Shown: one piece after another, positions 1-7,615 of the stretch
Numbering within the stretch: the stretch's first letter is position 1
Layout: each line of letters begins with the position of its first letter
NCBI RefSeq assembly: GCF_014698065.1
Contig: NZ_JACJSI010000020.1
Span: 35,626-99,625 of the forward strand
Direction: 5' to 3'
DNA from: Nostoc flagelliforme FACHB-838
Lineage (GTDB): Bacteria > Cyanobacteriota > Cyanobacteriia > Cyanobacteriales > Nostocaceae
DNA: 64,000 nucleotides
Made by a program: the position numbers and the translations under genes
The notes under the pieces: model-generated
Told to the model about the DNA's origin: nothing
Seen by the model: only the letters and a program-made list of their open reading frames with translations
Database searches by the model: none

Positions 1-1
1 C

Positions 2-577
2 CGCAAAGCTTTATTTGATATTAGTATCGCTGGGCCAATTGCAGGCTTTGTTGTTACCTTGCCATTACTAATATGGGGCTTGGCTCATTCTGATGTGGTT
101 TCCATCACTGAAAAAACCCGAATTTTGAATCCTGATGCCCTCGATCCCAAGTATTCAATTTTATTGGCGTTACTTTCGAAGTTAGCTTTGGGAAGTCAAT
201 TAACGGCAAAATCAGCCCTTGATCTGCACCCGTTGGCTGTAGCAGGTTTTCTCGGATTAATTGTTACAGCATTAAATTTAATGCCTGTGGGACAACTAGA
301 TGGAGGTCACATTATCCATGCGATGTTTGGACAACGAACTGCGCTTCTAATTGGTCAAATTGCTCGTTTGTTATTGCTATTACTAGCTTTAATTCGGGAA
401 GAATTTTTAGTGTGGGCAATTATTTTATTATTTATGCCGTTGATTGATGAGCCTGCACTGAATGATGTTAGTGAATTAGATAACAAACGTGACGTTTGGG
501 GATTACTGGCAATGGCCTTGTTGATTGTAATTATTTTGCCATTACCGCAAGCGATCGCTAACTTTTTGCAAATTTAA
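2..577 (+). CDS. Site-2 protease family (M50) membrane metalloprotease, C-terminal part
   Basis: The gene runs off the left edge. The open frame begins at base 2 and the 191 visible residues are its C-terminal part. They start with the segment FDISIAGPIAGFVV, typical of M50/S2P proteases. A second conserved block, LMPVGQLDGGH, follows about 90 residues later and is the distal metal-ligand motif (D of the LDG motif). The HExxH motif must lie upstream of the window. Several hydrophobic helices follow, in keeping with intramembrane cleavage in the thylakoid or plasma membrane. The layout resembles the EGY1-like S2P proteins of cyanobacteria and chloroplasts. That link is family knowledge; the substrate is unknown. 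An internal TTG at 59 is not a credible start because the conserved motif precedes it. Confidence 0.85.
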   Translation, partial: RKALFDISIAGPIAGFVVTLPLLIWGLAHSDVVSITEKTRILNPDALDPKYSILLALLSKLALGSQLTAKSALDLHPLAVAGFLGLIVTALNLMPVGQLDGGHIIHAMFGQRTALLIGQIARLLLLLLALIREEFLVWAIILLFMPLIDEPALNDVSELDNKRDVWGLLAMALLIVIILPLPQAIANFLQI

Positions 578-888
578 AAAGTATGGTTGAAGAAGAATTC
601 AAAAGTCAGAATTCAAGAGTCAGAATCAAGATGCTCTCTACGAGGCAAGGATATCCGCCAGTCATAAAGAATTCATGGCTTTATTCGCACTCTTGACTCC
701 TGAATTCTGTTTCGGATAAATTTTAATTTCTGCTTATATTTTGCTCGCGATCGCTCTTTGTCTACAGACGAAAACTGAGGTAGCAAACGCAGCCAGTATT
801 GCAGTAAACTGATTGGCAAACCGTAGTATTCGCATTATAGTACTGTACGGATAAGCAACAATCAAGTTTTCGCCAATTCAAGGTAGAG
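578..888. other. Gene-free interval with an inverted repeat
   Basis: No gene is seen here. The sequence CAGAATTCAAGAGTC at 607-621 is matched with one mismatch by its reverse complement at 695-709, giving a long-range hairpin. Such repeats are common between genes in Nostocales. It may help to end transcription from the M50 gene, but there is no U-tract. Confidence 0.5.
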
Positions 889-1722
889 ATGATGAAAGAA
901 ATAACACGCCGCAAATTTATTGCAACTGCCACCTTGGCAACGGGTTTTGCCCTAGCGGTGCAACCCATTTCTGCCCAAGTCATCGCCACCGATGCTAAGG
1001 GGTTAGTAGCTGGTGCGGTGAAAATTCCCGTTAAAGATGGCGAAATTCCTGCCTACAGAGCAGCACCTGCTACTGGTAAAAATTTCCCTATAGTTCTGGT
1101 AATTCAGGAAATATTTGGTGTACATGAGCATATTCAGGATGTCGCTCGTCGTTTTGCTCAACTAGGGTATTTAGCGATCGCACCGGAATTATTTGTGCGT
1201 CAAGGCGATGTCTCGAAGTTAACCAGTGTAGACGACATTCGTCCAATTGTCGCCAAAGTCCCAGATGCTCAAGTCTTATCTGATCTTGATGCTACGGTAG
1301 CCTGGGCGGTGAAATCAGCTAAGGGCAATGCCGACAAATTGGCAATTACAGGCTTCTGCTGGGGCGGGCGCATTACCTGGTTATACGCAGCACACAATCC
1401 CCAAGTGAAGGCAGGTGTAGCGTGGTATGGGCGACTCGTAGGCGAGGCTAACGAACTTCAGCCCAAGTATCCCGTCGATATTGCATCATCCTTAAAAGCC
1501 CCCGTCCTCGGACTTTATGGCGGGAAGGATACGGGTATTCCCCTTGATACAGTAGAACAGATGCGCGCTCGCCTCAAGGAAAGCAGGAGCAAATCTGAAA
1601 TCATCGTCTACCCCGATGCTCCCCATGCATTTTTTGCTGATTATCGCCCCTCCTACCGCGAGGAAGATGCTAAGGACGGTTGGAAACGTCTTTTGGCGTG
1701 GTTTAAGGAGAATGGCGTGTAA
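889..1722 (+). CDS. Dienelactone hydrolase family protein with Tat signal
   Basis: This is an alpha/beta hydrolase of the dienelactone hydrolase family, 277 aa. The N-terminus carries a twin-arginine signal ([18 protein letters not shown]) ending near PISAQ, so export in folded form is likely. The family nucleophile is visible in GFCWGG (Cys instead of Ser, as usual in DLH). The acid is in the YGGKDTGIP segment and the catalytic His in YPDAPHAFF. The EIFG segment near residue 80 is another family hallmark. Family members hydrolyse dienelactones or related esters; the true substrate here cannot be read from sequence. Two adjacent ATGs (889 and 892) could start it. It stands alone on this strand. 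Confidence 0.85.
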   Translation: MMKEITRRKFIATATLATGFALAVQPISAQVIATDAKGLVAGAVKIPVKDGEIPAYRAAPATGKNFPIVLVIQEIFGVHEHIQDVARRFAQLGYLAIAPELFVRQGDVSKLTSVDDIRPIVAKVPDAQVLSDLDATVAWAVKSAKGNADKLAITGFCWGGRITWLYAAHNPQVKAGVAWYGRLVGEANELQPKYPVDIASSLKAPVLGLYGGKDTGIPLDTVEQMRARLKESRSKSEIIVYPDAPHAFFADYRPSYREEDAKDGWKRLLAWFKENGV

Positions 1723-1738
1723 GTCTGCCGAATATAGA

Positions 1739-1765
1739 AAAGCCTCCTGTACCGGGAGGCTTAAA
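1739..1765. terminator. Hairpin (AGCCTCC..GGGAGGCTT) after the hydrolase gene
   Basis: The stem GCCTCC/GGGAGGC follows the hydrolase stop by about 15 bases. It has no strong U-tract on the plus strand. A near-copy of this hairpin, including its downstream flank, occurs at 2343-2372, so it may be a mobile hairpin repeat as much as a terminator. Confidence 0.45.
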
Positions 1766-2342
1766 GGTTAGTGGCGATCGCTATATCTCCCAGGAGTTTT
1801 AGTAATCGTGAGTGAATTTTATGAGTTAGGGGATGATGTAGAGTTAGGTCTTAACCAAGATAGAAAGTCATTAACTAGCCAAGTTAAAAGTGAAACAATC
1901 ACTCCAAGTAGCCCAAGCTTGGGTTTGAAAAAGATAAGGATTTTGTTGAAATGAGCGTCTAACACATCACCAGATAGCACCATGCATTAGGTTAAAGCCG
2001 TAATAAACTCTACTTCATCTGTCAAAATTTAAACGCTAGCAACAAATGTTCTTCCATATATAAGAAAGGCTTAAGTATTTCTTGCAAATGTATAATCAGT
2101 TGCAGCAATTGCTTAATACTTTGCAACAAATGCTCTTCCATGTATAAGAAAGGCTTAAGTATTTCTTGCAAATGTATAATCAGTTGCAGCAATTGCTTAA
2201 TGCTTTGCAACTATTACTCTTCCATGTATAAGAAACGTTTAAATCATTGCAACAATTGTTGTAATGAACTTATGAGGGCACAGCATTGCTGTGCCCCTAC
2301 GAGTGGACTGTATTCCATACAATTACGAATTCAAGTCTCTAC
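1766..2342. other. Intergenic region with a possible 48-aa ORF
   Basis: There is no well-supported gene here. A GTG-started frame at 1808-1954 would encode 48 residues beginning VSEFYELGDDVELG. An AGGAG lies 11 bases upstream, making it a weak candidate for a small protein. The rest is filled by the 84-bp repeats listed separately. Confidence 0.3.
2041..2253. repeat. 84-bp direct repeats, about 2.5 units
   Basis: Units begin at 2041 and 2125 with period 84 and differ at only a few positions. A third, partial and diverged unit starts near 2209. Each contains the core CTTCCATGTATAAGAAAGGC. Since 84 is divisible by 3, the repeats create spurious open frames on both strands. Confidence 0.85.
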
Positions 2343-2372
2343 AAAAAAGCCTCCCATCGCGGGAGGCTTAAA
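2343..2372 (-). terminator. Rho-independent terminator of the seven-repeat membrane protein gene
   Basis: Read on the minus strand, the stem GCCTCCCGCGATGGGAGGC is followed by TTTTTTG. It sits about 25 bases after the stop of the gene ending at 2397. Confidence 0.75.
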
Positions 2373-2396
2373 TGTTAGCGGAGAAAACTTGTTAAA

Positions 2397-5300
2397 CTAC
2401 TGCGTAGCTACAGCAATCACTCCTCCTAATGCAGAGAAAATCGCGGAGACCGTTGCTGTGGCAAACAACCACCAAGCGGCTGTAGCTGCGGCTTTGCGGG
2501 TTTCTTCCGCTTGCCGTTGTGCTTGATGCTTCACTTCTTCTAGACGGCGTTGGGCTTCGCGCTGTATGCGTTCTGCACGTTGCAATACTGTGTTGCGGGC
2601 CCGTTCAATTTGGTCAATGATCCGGTTGGCATCTTCCTCAGAGATGTCCTCACGGGAACTCATTATTGCCACTAGGGTATCACGGTCAAAAGAGGACAGG
2701 CGATCGCGCAGGGCATCAAACCCTGCCTGCGGATCGTCAAAAAATGTGCGAACATCGTGCTTGATATTATCATAGTTAAGTTCCGGGCGATCCAGGGAGT
2801 TGAGATAGTTACGAATGCGGGCAAAAACCCCGTCAATCGCATCTTGAATGCCCCTTTGGATGTTCCGGACTTGTTCGACAAATTGATCCCTTACGGATAC
2901 AATGTTATCGGCAATCCGCGCTGCTTCTTCATCGGACATATCTTCCCGAATTTTCAGCAGGGCGATGATCGTAGAACGGTCAAAATGGGAAAGGCGATCG
3001 CTAAAACTTTCTACCCCAACTCGCGGATCGTGCAGAAGTAGTTGTAAGTCGCGCTTGATACCTTCAGGATTAAGTTCTTCTTTGCCAGTTTGCCGCAGAT
3101 ACTCTTCCAGATAAGCTTTGAATGTTTCCACTCTTTGCTGTGTACGGCTAGCTAAACGACGAGGCGCACGCACAAAGTTGCGAATCGAAGTTTGCGTGGA
3201 ATCAATGATTTCATTGATTTGTTGTTCACTCAAATCTTGGCGTTGACTCAGCAACTTCACTAGTGTATCTCGGTCTATCTGCGACAAACGGTGACGTAGT
3301 GCTACGGCTCCCTCTTTAGGATTTTCAAACAATCTGGTCAAATCTCGCCCAATACCTTCTGGGTTCAGTTCTTGTTTACCAGTATTCCGCAAATAATCTG
3401 CGATCGTCGAAGTAACAGAGTCGTATTGCTCTTTAGCTTTATCCGCTACAGCTTGGGGTGCATGGCGAATACTATGCCACGACTCCTCAGCAGAATTGAT
3501 AATTTGATTAACTTGATCTTCACTCAAATCTTGCCGTTGACTTAACAACTGCACCAAGGTATCGCGGTCAAAGCGAGATAACCGCGCCCGAATTGAGCTA
3601 ATTCCAGCTTGGGGGTCTTCTAGTAATCTTTTGAATTCTGCGCGGATGGCATCAGGATTCAGTTCAGATTTTCCGGTGTTACGCAGATATGATTCTACAT
3701 TCAGCCACAGGGTTTCTGCTTGATATTGCGCCTGTTCTGCTAATCCTTTGGATTCTACCAAAACGCGATCGCGTTGTTTTTCCAACTCTTCGAGAATGCT
3801 GTCTACTTCATATAGCTGCACATCATTACGTTGCAGCAATATCGACCGAATTTCCTGACGATCAAGGTGGGCTAGTCGCAATGTCAGGGTTTCATAGTCT
3901 GCATCTGGGTCTTGCAACAGTGGTCTGAAATTCTGCTCAATGCCTTCTGCTGTCAAATCGGCTTTCGGAGTAACTAGCAGATAACTTTCTACTGCTCGTT
4001 GCAAGTCTTGGACTATCTCTCTTTCTTCAATACCTGTAACTATCACTAGCACATCTTTGCGGACAAATTCTAACTGATCTGCAATGCGCTGAATTTGGGC
4101 TTGCGTAAGCAGTCCCCGTTGTTGCAAGATATTGACGAAATCGTTGCGGGATAGTCGTTCTAGTTCCCTGCGGACTATTCCAGGGTCAGCTGCTGGGTCA
4201 TAGAGGACATCACGAAATTCCTGGGCAATTCTTTCTGGGCTTAGTTGCCAAGCATAAGTGTTGTGCAGGTAGTTTTCGACATCAGCCCGAATTGGGCTAT
4301 AGGGTTGTGATGGTGTTGGCAACCCTAGCTTATCTGCTTGTTGAGTGACTTTATCTTTGGCGGTGGTGAGACTACGCAAGATTTTTTCCACATCCAAATC
4401 AGGCAAATCTGTGCGCCCCAACACAGTGGCAGTTAAGGCGGATAGTGCTTGCTGGATTGTACTTTGCGTTGCGCTAGGGGCTGCTTTTTGGTCAGCTTCT
4501 TTGGAACTACCCTGTTCTGCTAATAACCGATCCAGTTTGGCGTTGAGTTCATCTGTTTTGTTTTGTCCTGCTGGAAGTGATTTCAGATAATCCATCAACT
4601 CACCCAGACGGTCTTGGGTGGGTAGTTGTTGACCTACTACTTGCTGCCAAACTTTATATAATGTATCAGCAATCCGGGTAACGTCCTTTTTGGAAAGGTC
4701 GGTGCGGCTGCTAACTAACTCGATAAACTTCTGGCGGTCGATGTTGCGAATATCTGGAGTCCCTGCGATCGCTTTTAATTGTGGATCGTTGAGTAAATTT
4801 TCAAAGTCACTCCGAATCTTTGACAAATCTAGCTCTGGAGGACGCAGCTTGTCTAAGTAATCTTCTATATTCTCGCGGATACTTCCAGGGTCGATGGCGC
4901 TTCCTAATTCTCGGCGGACGGCGGCGGCGGCGGCTTCAGCTGTCGCTACAACTTGGTTATTGACAGCCTTTGCGCCCAGTGCAGCGGTGGCTGTGCCCAT
5001 AATCGCCTGAAAACCGGAAGTTGCCGTATTGACGACTGAGCCAATTAAGGAACCCACGGTGGTGGAACTTACCCAGACGAGGAGCAAAAAGTAAGCGCCC
5101 CAGATCACCAAGCCGAGAATCGCCCCCAATACTGGGTCTAAGATTACCAGGCTCAATTTAACCGCGAGAAAAGAAGCGATTAATAAGGCGATCGTCACAG
5201 TGACTAATGTCCAAAGCCCCACTGCGGTGCCAATTTTGCGAATGTTACCGCCCAAACTTTCCGCTTCCCCACTATCTGAATCTGAGTCAGATGAGTGCCC

Positions 5301-5516
5301 CAGGTAGGAAATACCGGCTGCAAGAGAAAGATTAGTTAGAACTAATTGGAAAGCAAAGGCTAAGATCACGCCGGAGATTAAAGCCACAAAAAAGCGCGGC
5401 CCAGAAACTAGACCCGATGCCTGTGGTGGCGTTAGGTTTGAGGGATCTGCTGGAATCTGTGCCACCCACAATAGTGGTTTGTACAGTCCCAGCATGATTT
5501 CCGTACTTTGGAACAT
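2397..5516 (-). CDS. Large membrane protein with seven ~70-residue internal repeats
   Basis: This 1039-aa protein was not matched to a named family. Its N-terminal 160 residues hold about four hydrophobic helices, and a last helix sits at the extreme C-terminus (near 1010-1039). Between them are seven copies of a ~70-residue module, spaced at roughly 70-110 residues. The consensus is YLRNTGKxELNPExI, then DPxxG, then RLSxFDRDTLVxLLSQR and DLSExxxNxIID. Modules 4-7 are the most alike and modules 1-3 the most diverged. The linkers are charged and helical-looking (for example RAERIQREAQRRLEEVKHQ). The start ATG is preceded by AAGGAAA. A long repeated helical domain held between membrane anchors suggests a scaffolding or membrane-shaping role, but that is only inference. 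Confidence 0.8.
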   Translation of the reverse strand: MFQSTEIMLGLYKPLLWVAQIPADPSNLTPPQASGLVSGPRFFVALISGVILAFAFQLVLTNLSLAAGISYLGHSSDSDSDSGEAESLGGNIRKIGTAVGLWTLVTVTIALLIASFLAVKLSLVILDPVLGAILGLVIWGAYFLLLVWVSSTTVGSLIGSVVNTATSGFQAIMGTATAALGAKAVNNQVVATAEAAAAAVRRELGSAIDPGSIRENIEDYLDKLRPPELDLSKIRSDFENLLNDPQLKAIAGTPDIRNIDRQKFIELVSSRTDLSKKDVTRIADTLYKVWQQVVGQQLPTQDRLGELMDYLKSLPAGQNKTDELNAKLDRLLAEQGSSKEADQKAAPSATQSTIQQALSALTATVLGRTDLPDLDVEKILRSLTTAKDKVTQQADKLGLPTPSQPYSPIRADVENYLHNTYAWQLSPERIAQEFRDVLYDPAADPGIVRRELERLSRNDFVNILQQRGLLTQAQIQRIADQLEFVRKDVLVIVTGIEEREIVQDLQRAVESYLLVTPKADLTAEGIEQNFRPLLQDPDADYETLTLRLAHLDRQEIRSILLQRNDVQLYEVDSILEELEKQRDRVLVESKGLAEQAQYQAETLWLNVESYLRNTGKSELNPDAIRAEFKRLLEDPQAGISSIRARLSRFDRDTLVQLLSQRQDLSEDQVNQIINSAEESWHSIRHAPQAVADKAKEQYDSVTSTIADYLRNTGKQELNPEGIGRDLTRLFENPKEGAVALRHRLSQIDRDTLVKLLSQRQDLSEQQINEIIDSTQTSIRNFVRAPRRLASRTQQRVETFKAYLEEYLRQTGKEELNPEGIKRDLQLLLHDPRVGVESFSDRLSHFDRSTIIALLKIREDMSDEEAARIADNIVSVRDQFVEQVRNIQRGIQDAIDGVFARIRNYLNSLDRPELNYDNIKHDVRTFFDDPQAGFDALRDRLSSFDRDTLVAIMSSREDISEEDANRIIDQIERARNTVLQRAERIQREAQRRLEEVKHQAQRQAEETRKAAATAAWWLFATATVSAIFSALGGVIAVATQ

Positions 5517-6005
5517 TGTATTTCCTTCTTCTAAGGTTTAAATTTGGGGAATTAAGATTTTCTTGAGAAGCAACTCTTAGTATTTATGTATGTTTGTACC
5601 TATGGCAATACCTAACTCATTAGCTCAGAATCCTGGAATTTGGCTATTTAAAGCATCTCTCTAAAGATTGAAAAGTGTATCCAGCGAAAGATATAACTTT
5701 TATTATCCTTCGGTGGGAATCTTAATCAAATTACCACCTGCTCTTAATTATGTATAGCTAATTTTTACTTTTTAATTGCTTATTTGTAGCGATTTATTCT
5801 GTTTAAGTTATAGTTCTTTTATAAGTTCTTTACATCTATTTACATATTTGTTTTTAGTCACCCTCTCAAGGTGGATTTGTCTAAAAAAATACGTTTCTAA
5901 TAATCGTCCAGAAGAAGTGCCTGTGGTTTGTACCCAGAGACATAAATAAGTCTAGTGATAAACAGCTACATTAAAGTTAACAAATGAATCGTTGAGGATA
6001 AAAAA
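5517..6005. other. Intergenic region upstream of the hli array
   Basis: No gene is seen in these 489 AT-rich bases. They must contain the divergent promoters of the large membrane protein and of the hli array. The HLR1-like site at 5829-5846 is the only recognised element. Confidence 0.5.
5829..5846 (+). promoter_or_regulatory. HLR1-like RpaB binding site
   Basis: Two direct repeats, TTTACATC and TTTACATA, are separated by 2 bases. This fits the published HLR1 consensus (G/T)TTACA(T/A)(T/A)-N2-(G/T)TTACA(T/A)(T/A) at all fixed positions but one. HLR1 is bound by the response regulator RpaB at high-light genes, including hli. It lies about 160 bases before the decayed first hli copy and about 400 before the first intact one. 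Confidence 0.65.
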
Positions 6006-6213
6006 ATGGTAACTCGCTTTTCCTTATAGAGATTTGCCACCATTTCCAACAGAATGGAATCGCAAATATCGCAATTAAATTTTGTTTGGCTAGACTCCTC
6101 AAGCCGAAATTCGGAACGGTCATTTTGCAATAATTGGCTTTTTTGCCTATTTATTTTGGTATTTAGCAGGCTATAGCGTTGTTCGTGACGTTTTGCGCTT
6201 AGTTAGCTACTGA
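6006..6213 (+). pseudogene. Decayed hli copy (first unit of the tandem array)
   Basis: This stretch aligns along its whole length with the intact hli copies downstream. It keeps an ATG, the segment corresponding to FGWTPQAEIWNGR, and an almost unchanged 3' end encoding AGYSVVRDVLRLVSY. It carries an in-frame TAG at codon 8, further stops in the middle, and is 208 rather than 213 bases long, so it is frame-disrupted. It sits 246 bases before copy 1, at nearly the array period. It is therefore a dead member of the same tandem duplication and not an unrelated ORF. Confidence 0.85.
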
Positions 6214-6251
6214 AACATCACTTGAAACATTACTAGATATCGGAGAAAAAA

Positions 6252-6464
6252 ATGGCAACTCAAGAGACTCGTCCTTCTACAGATTTACCACCTGTTGCAG
6301 CAGAATACAACGGCGTAGATCGCAACGCATTTTTGTTTGGCTGGACTCCTCAAGCGGAAATTTGGAATGGTCGCTTTGCAGCAATTGGTTTTCTAGCTTA
6401 TTTATTGTGGGATTTAGCAGGCTATAGCGTTGTTCGTGACGTTTTACGCATAGTTGGCTACTAG
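6252..6464 (+). CDS. High light-inducible protein (HLIP), tandem copy 1
   Basis: This 70-aa one-helix chlorophyll a/b-binding-like protein has the chlorophyll-binding motif AEIWNGRFAAIGFLAYLLWD (ExxNGR) in its single membrane helix. HLIPs bind chlorophyll and carotenoid in the thylakoid and protect photosystem assembly and the antenna under excess light. The ATG at 6252 is preceded by GGAGAAAA. The N-terminal half (ETRPSTDLPPVAAEYNGVDRNAF) is soluble. The protein is identical to copy 2. It is the first intact member of an array with a ~256-bp period, probably one transcript since spacers are only ~43 bases. Confidence 0.95.
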   Translation: MATQETRPSTDLPPVAAEYNGVDRNAFLFGWTPQAEIWNGRFAAIGFLAYLLWDLAGYSVVRDVLRIVGY

Positions 6465-6507
6465 AACATTAAACACCTGAAAGACTACTAGATAATTGGA
6501 GAAAAAA

Positions 6508-6720
6508 ATGGCAACTCAAGAGACTCGTCCTTCTACAGATTTACCACCTGTTGCAGCAGAATACAACGGCGTAGATCGCAACGCATTTTTGTTTGGCTGG
6601 ACTCCTCAAGCGGAAATTTGGAATGGTCGCTTTGCAGCAATTGGTTTTCTAGCTTATTTATTGTGGGATTTAGCAGGCTATAGCGTTGTTCGTGACGTTT
6701 TACGCATAGTTGGCTATTAG
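6508..6720 (+). CDS. High light-inducible protein (HLIP), tandem copy 2
   Basis: This is a 70-aa HLIP identical in protein sequence to copy 1, including Phe after the NGR motif. An upstream in-frame TTG (6496) overlaps the ribosome binding site GGAGAAAAAAA, so ATG 6508 is the true start. DNA identity with copies 1 and 3 extends through the spacer, which points to recent duplication or gene conversion. Confidence 0.95.
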   Translation: MATQETRPSTDLPPVAAEYNGVDRNAFLFGWTPQAEIWNGRFAAIGFLAYLLWDLAGYSVVRDVLRIVGY

Positions 6721-6762
6721 AACATTAAACACCTGAAAAATTACTAGATATTGGAGAAAAAA

Positions 6763-6975
6763 ATGGCAACTCAAGAGACTCGTCCTTCTACAGATTTACC
6801 ACCTGTTGCAGCAGAATACAACGGCGTAGATCGCAACGCATTTTTGTTTGGCTGGACTCCTCAAGCGGAAATTTGGAATGGTCGCTTGGCAGCAATTGGC
6901 TTTCTAGCTTATTTATTGTGGGATTTAGCAGGCTATAGCGTTGTTCGTGACGTTTTACGCATAGTTGGCTATTAG
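6763..6975 (+). CDS. High light-inducible protein (HLIP), tandem copy 3
   Basis: This 70-aa HLIP has the NGR motif followed by Leu instead of Phe (NGRLAAIGF). It otherwise matches copy 2 and still begins MATQETRPS. The TTG at 6751 is part of the RBS region and not the start. It is the intermediate form between copies 1-2 (Phe) and copies 4-5 (Leu plus MATQGTRPS). Confidence 0.95.
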   Translation: MATQETRPSTDLPPVAAEYNGVDRNAFLFGWTPQAEIWNGRLAAIGFLAYLLWDLAGYSVVRDVLRIVGY

Positions 6976-7018
6976 AACATTAAACACCTGAAAAATTACT
7001 AGATATTGGAGAAAAAAA

Positions 7019-7231
7019 ATGGCTACTCAAGGAACTCGTCCTTCTACAGATTTACCACCTGTTGCAGCAGAATACAACGGCGTAGATCGCAACGCATTTT
7101 TGTTTGGCTGGACTCCTCAAGCGGAAATTTGGAATGGTCGCTTGGCAGCAATTGGCTTTCTAGCTTATTTATTGTGGGATTTAGCAGGCTATAGCGTTGT
7201 TCGTGACGTTTTACGCATAGTTGGCTACTAG
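7019..7231 (+). CDS. High light-inducible protein (HLIP), tandem copy 4
   Basis: This 70-aa HLIP begins MATQGTRPS (Gly in place of Glu) and has NGRLAAIGF in the helix. The RBS spacer has one extra A compared with copies 2-3. A 62-aa open frame overlapping it in another phase is a shadow. Confidence 0.95.
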   Translation: MATQGTRPSTDLPPVAAEYNGVDRNAFLFGWTPQAEIWNGRLAAIGFLAYLLWDLAGYSVVRDVLRIVGY

Positions 7232-7274
7232 AACATTAAACACCTGAGAAACTACTAGATATTGGAGAAAAAAA

Positions 7275-7487
7275 ATGGCTACTCAAGGAACTCGTCCTTC
7301 TACAGATTTACCACCTGTTGCAGCAGAATACAACGGCGTAGATCGCAACGCATTTTTGTTTGGCTGGACTCCTCAAGCGGAAATTTGGAATGGTCGCTTG
7401 GCAGCAATTGGATTCCTTGCCTATTTACTTTGGGATTTAGCTGGTTATAGCGTCTTACGGGATGTGCTACACCTAATTGGATATTAA
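7275..7487 (+). CDS. High light-inducible protein (HLIP), tandem copy 5 (diverged 3' end)
   Basis: This 70-aa HLIP is the last of the array. It shares the first 50 codons with copy 4, then switches abruptly to different synonymous codons and the tail SVLRDVLHLIGY instead of SVVRDVLRIVGY. The abrupt switch suggests that conversion among copies stopped here, so this 3' end may keep the older sequence. It is followed by a hairpin at 7543-7566. Confidence 0.95.
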   Translation: MATQGTRPSTDLPPVAAEYNGVDRNAFLFGWTPQAEIWNGRLAAIGFLAYLLWDLAGYSVLRDVLHLIGY

Positions 7488-7542
7488 GGGATAGCTCAGG
7501 ATGGATAAGTATCTGAGTGTAAATAAAGAAATTACTCAGAAA

Positions 7543-7566
7543 CCCGACTTCTCACCAAAAGTCGGG
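7543..7566 (+). terminator. Terminator-like hairpin after the hli array
   Basis: The 8-bp stem CCCGACTT/AAGTCGGG with an 8-base loop lies 55 bases after the last hli stop. The following GATTTACC is only a weak U-tract. It may serve both convergent transcripts. Confidence 0.55.
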
Positions 7567-7615
7567 GATTTACCTCCTGAGCATTTTATATTTAATTAGG
7601 TTGGGGTTTCCCTAC

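Noticed and set aside
2140..2526. 128-aa plus-strand ORF
   Set aside because: It is produced by the 84-bp repeats and the antisense of the membrane-protein gene end.
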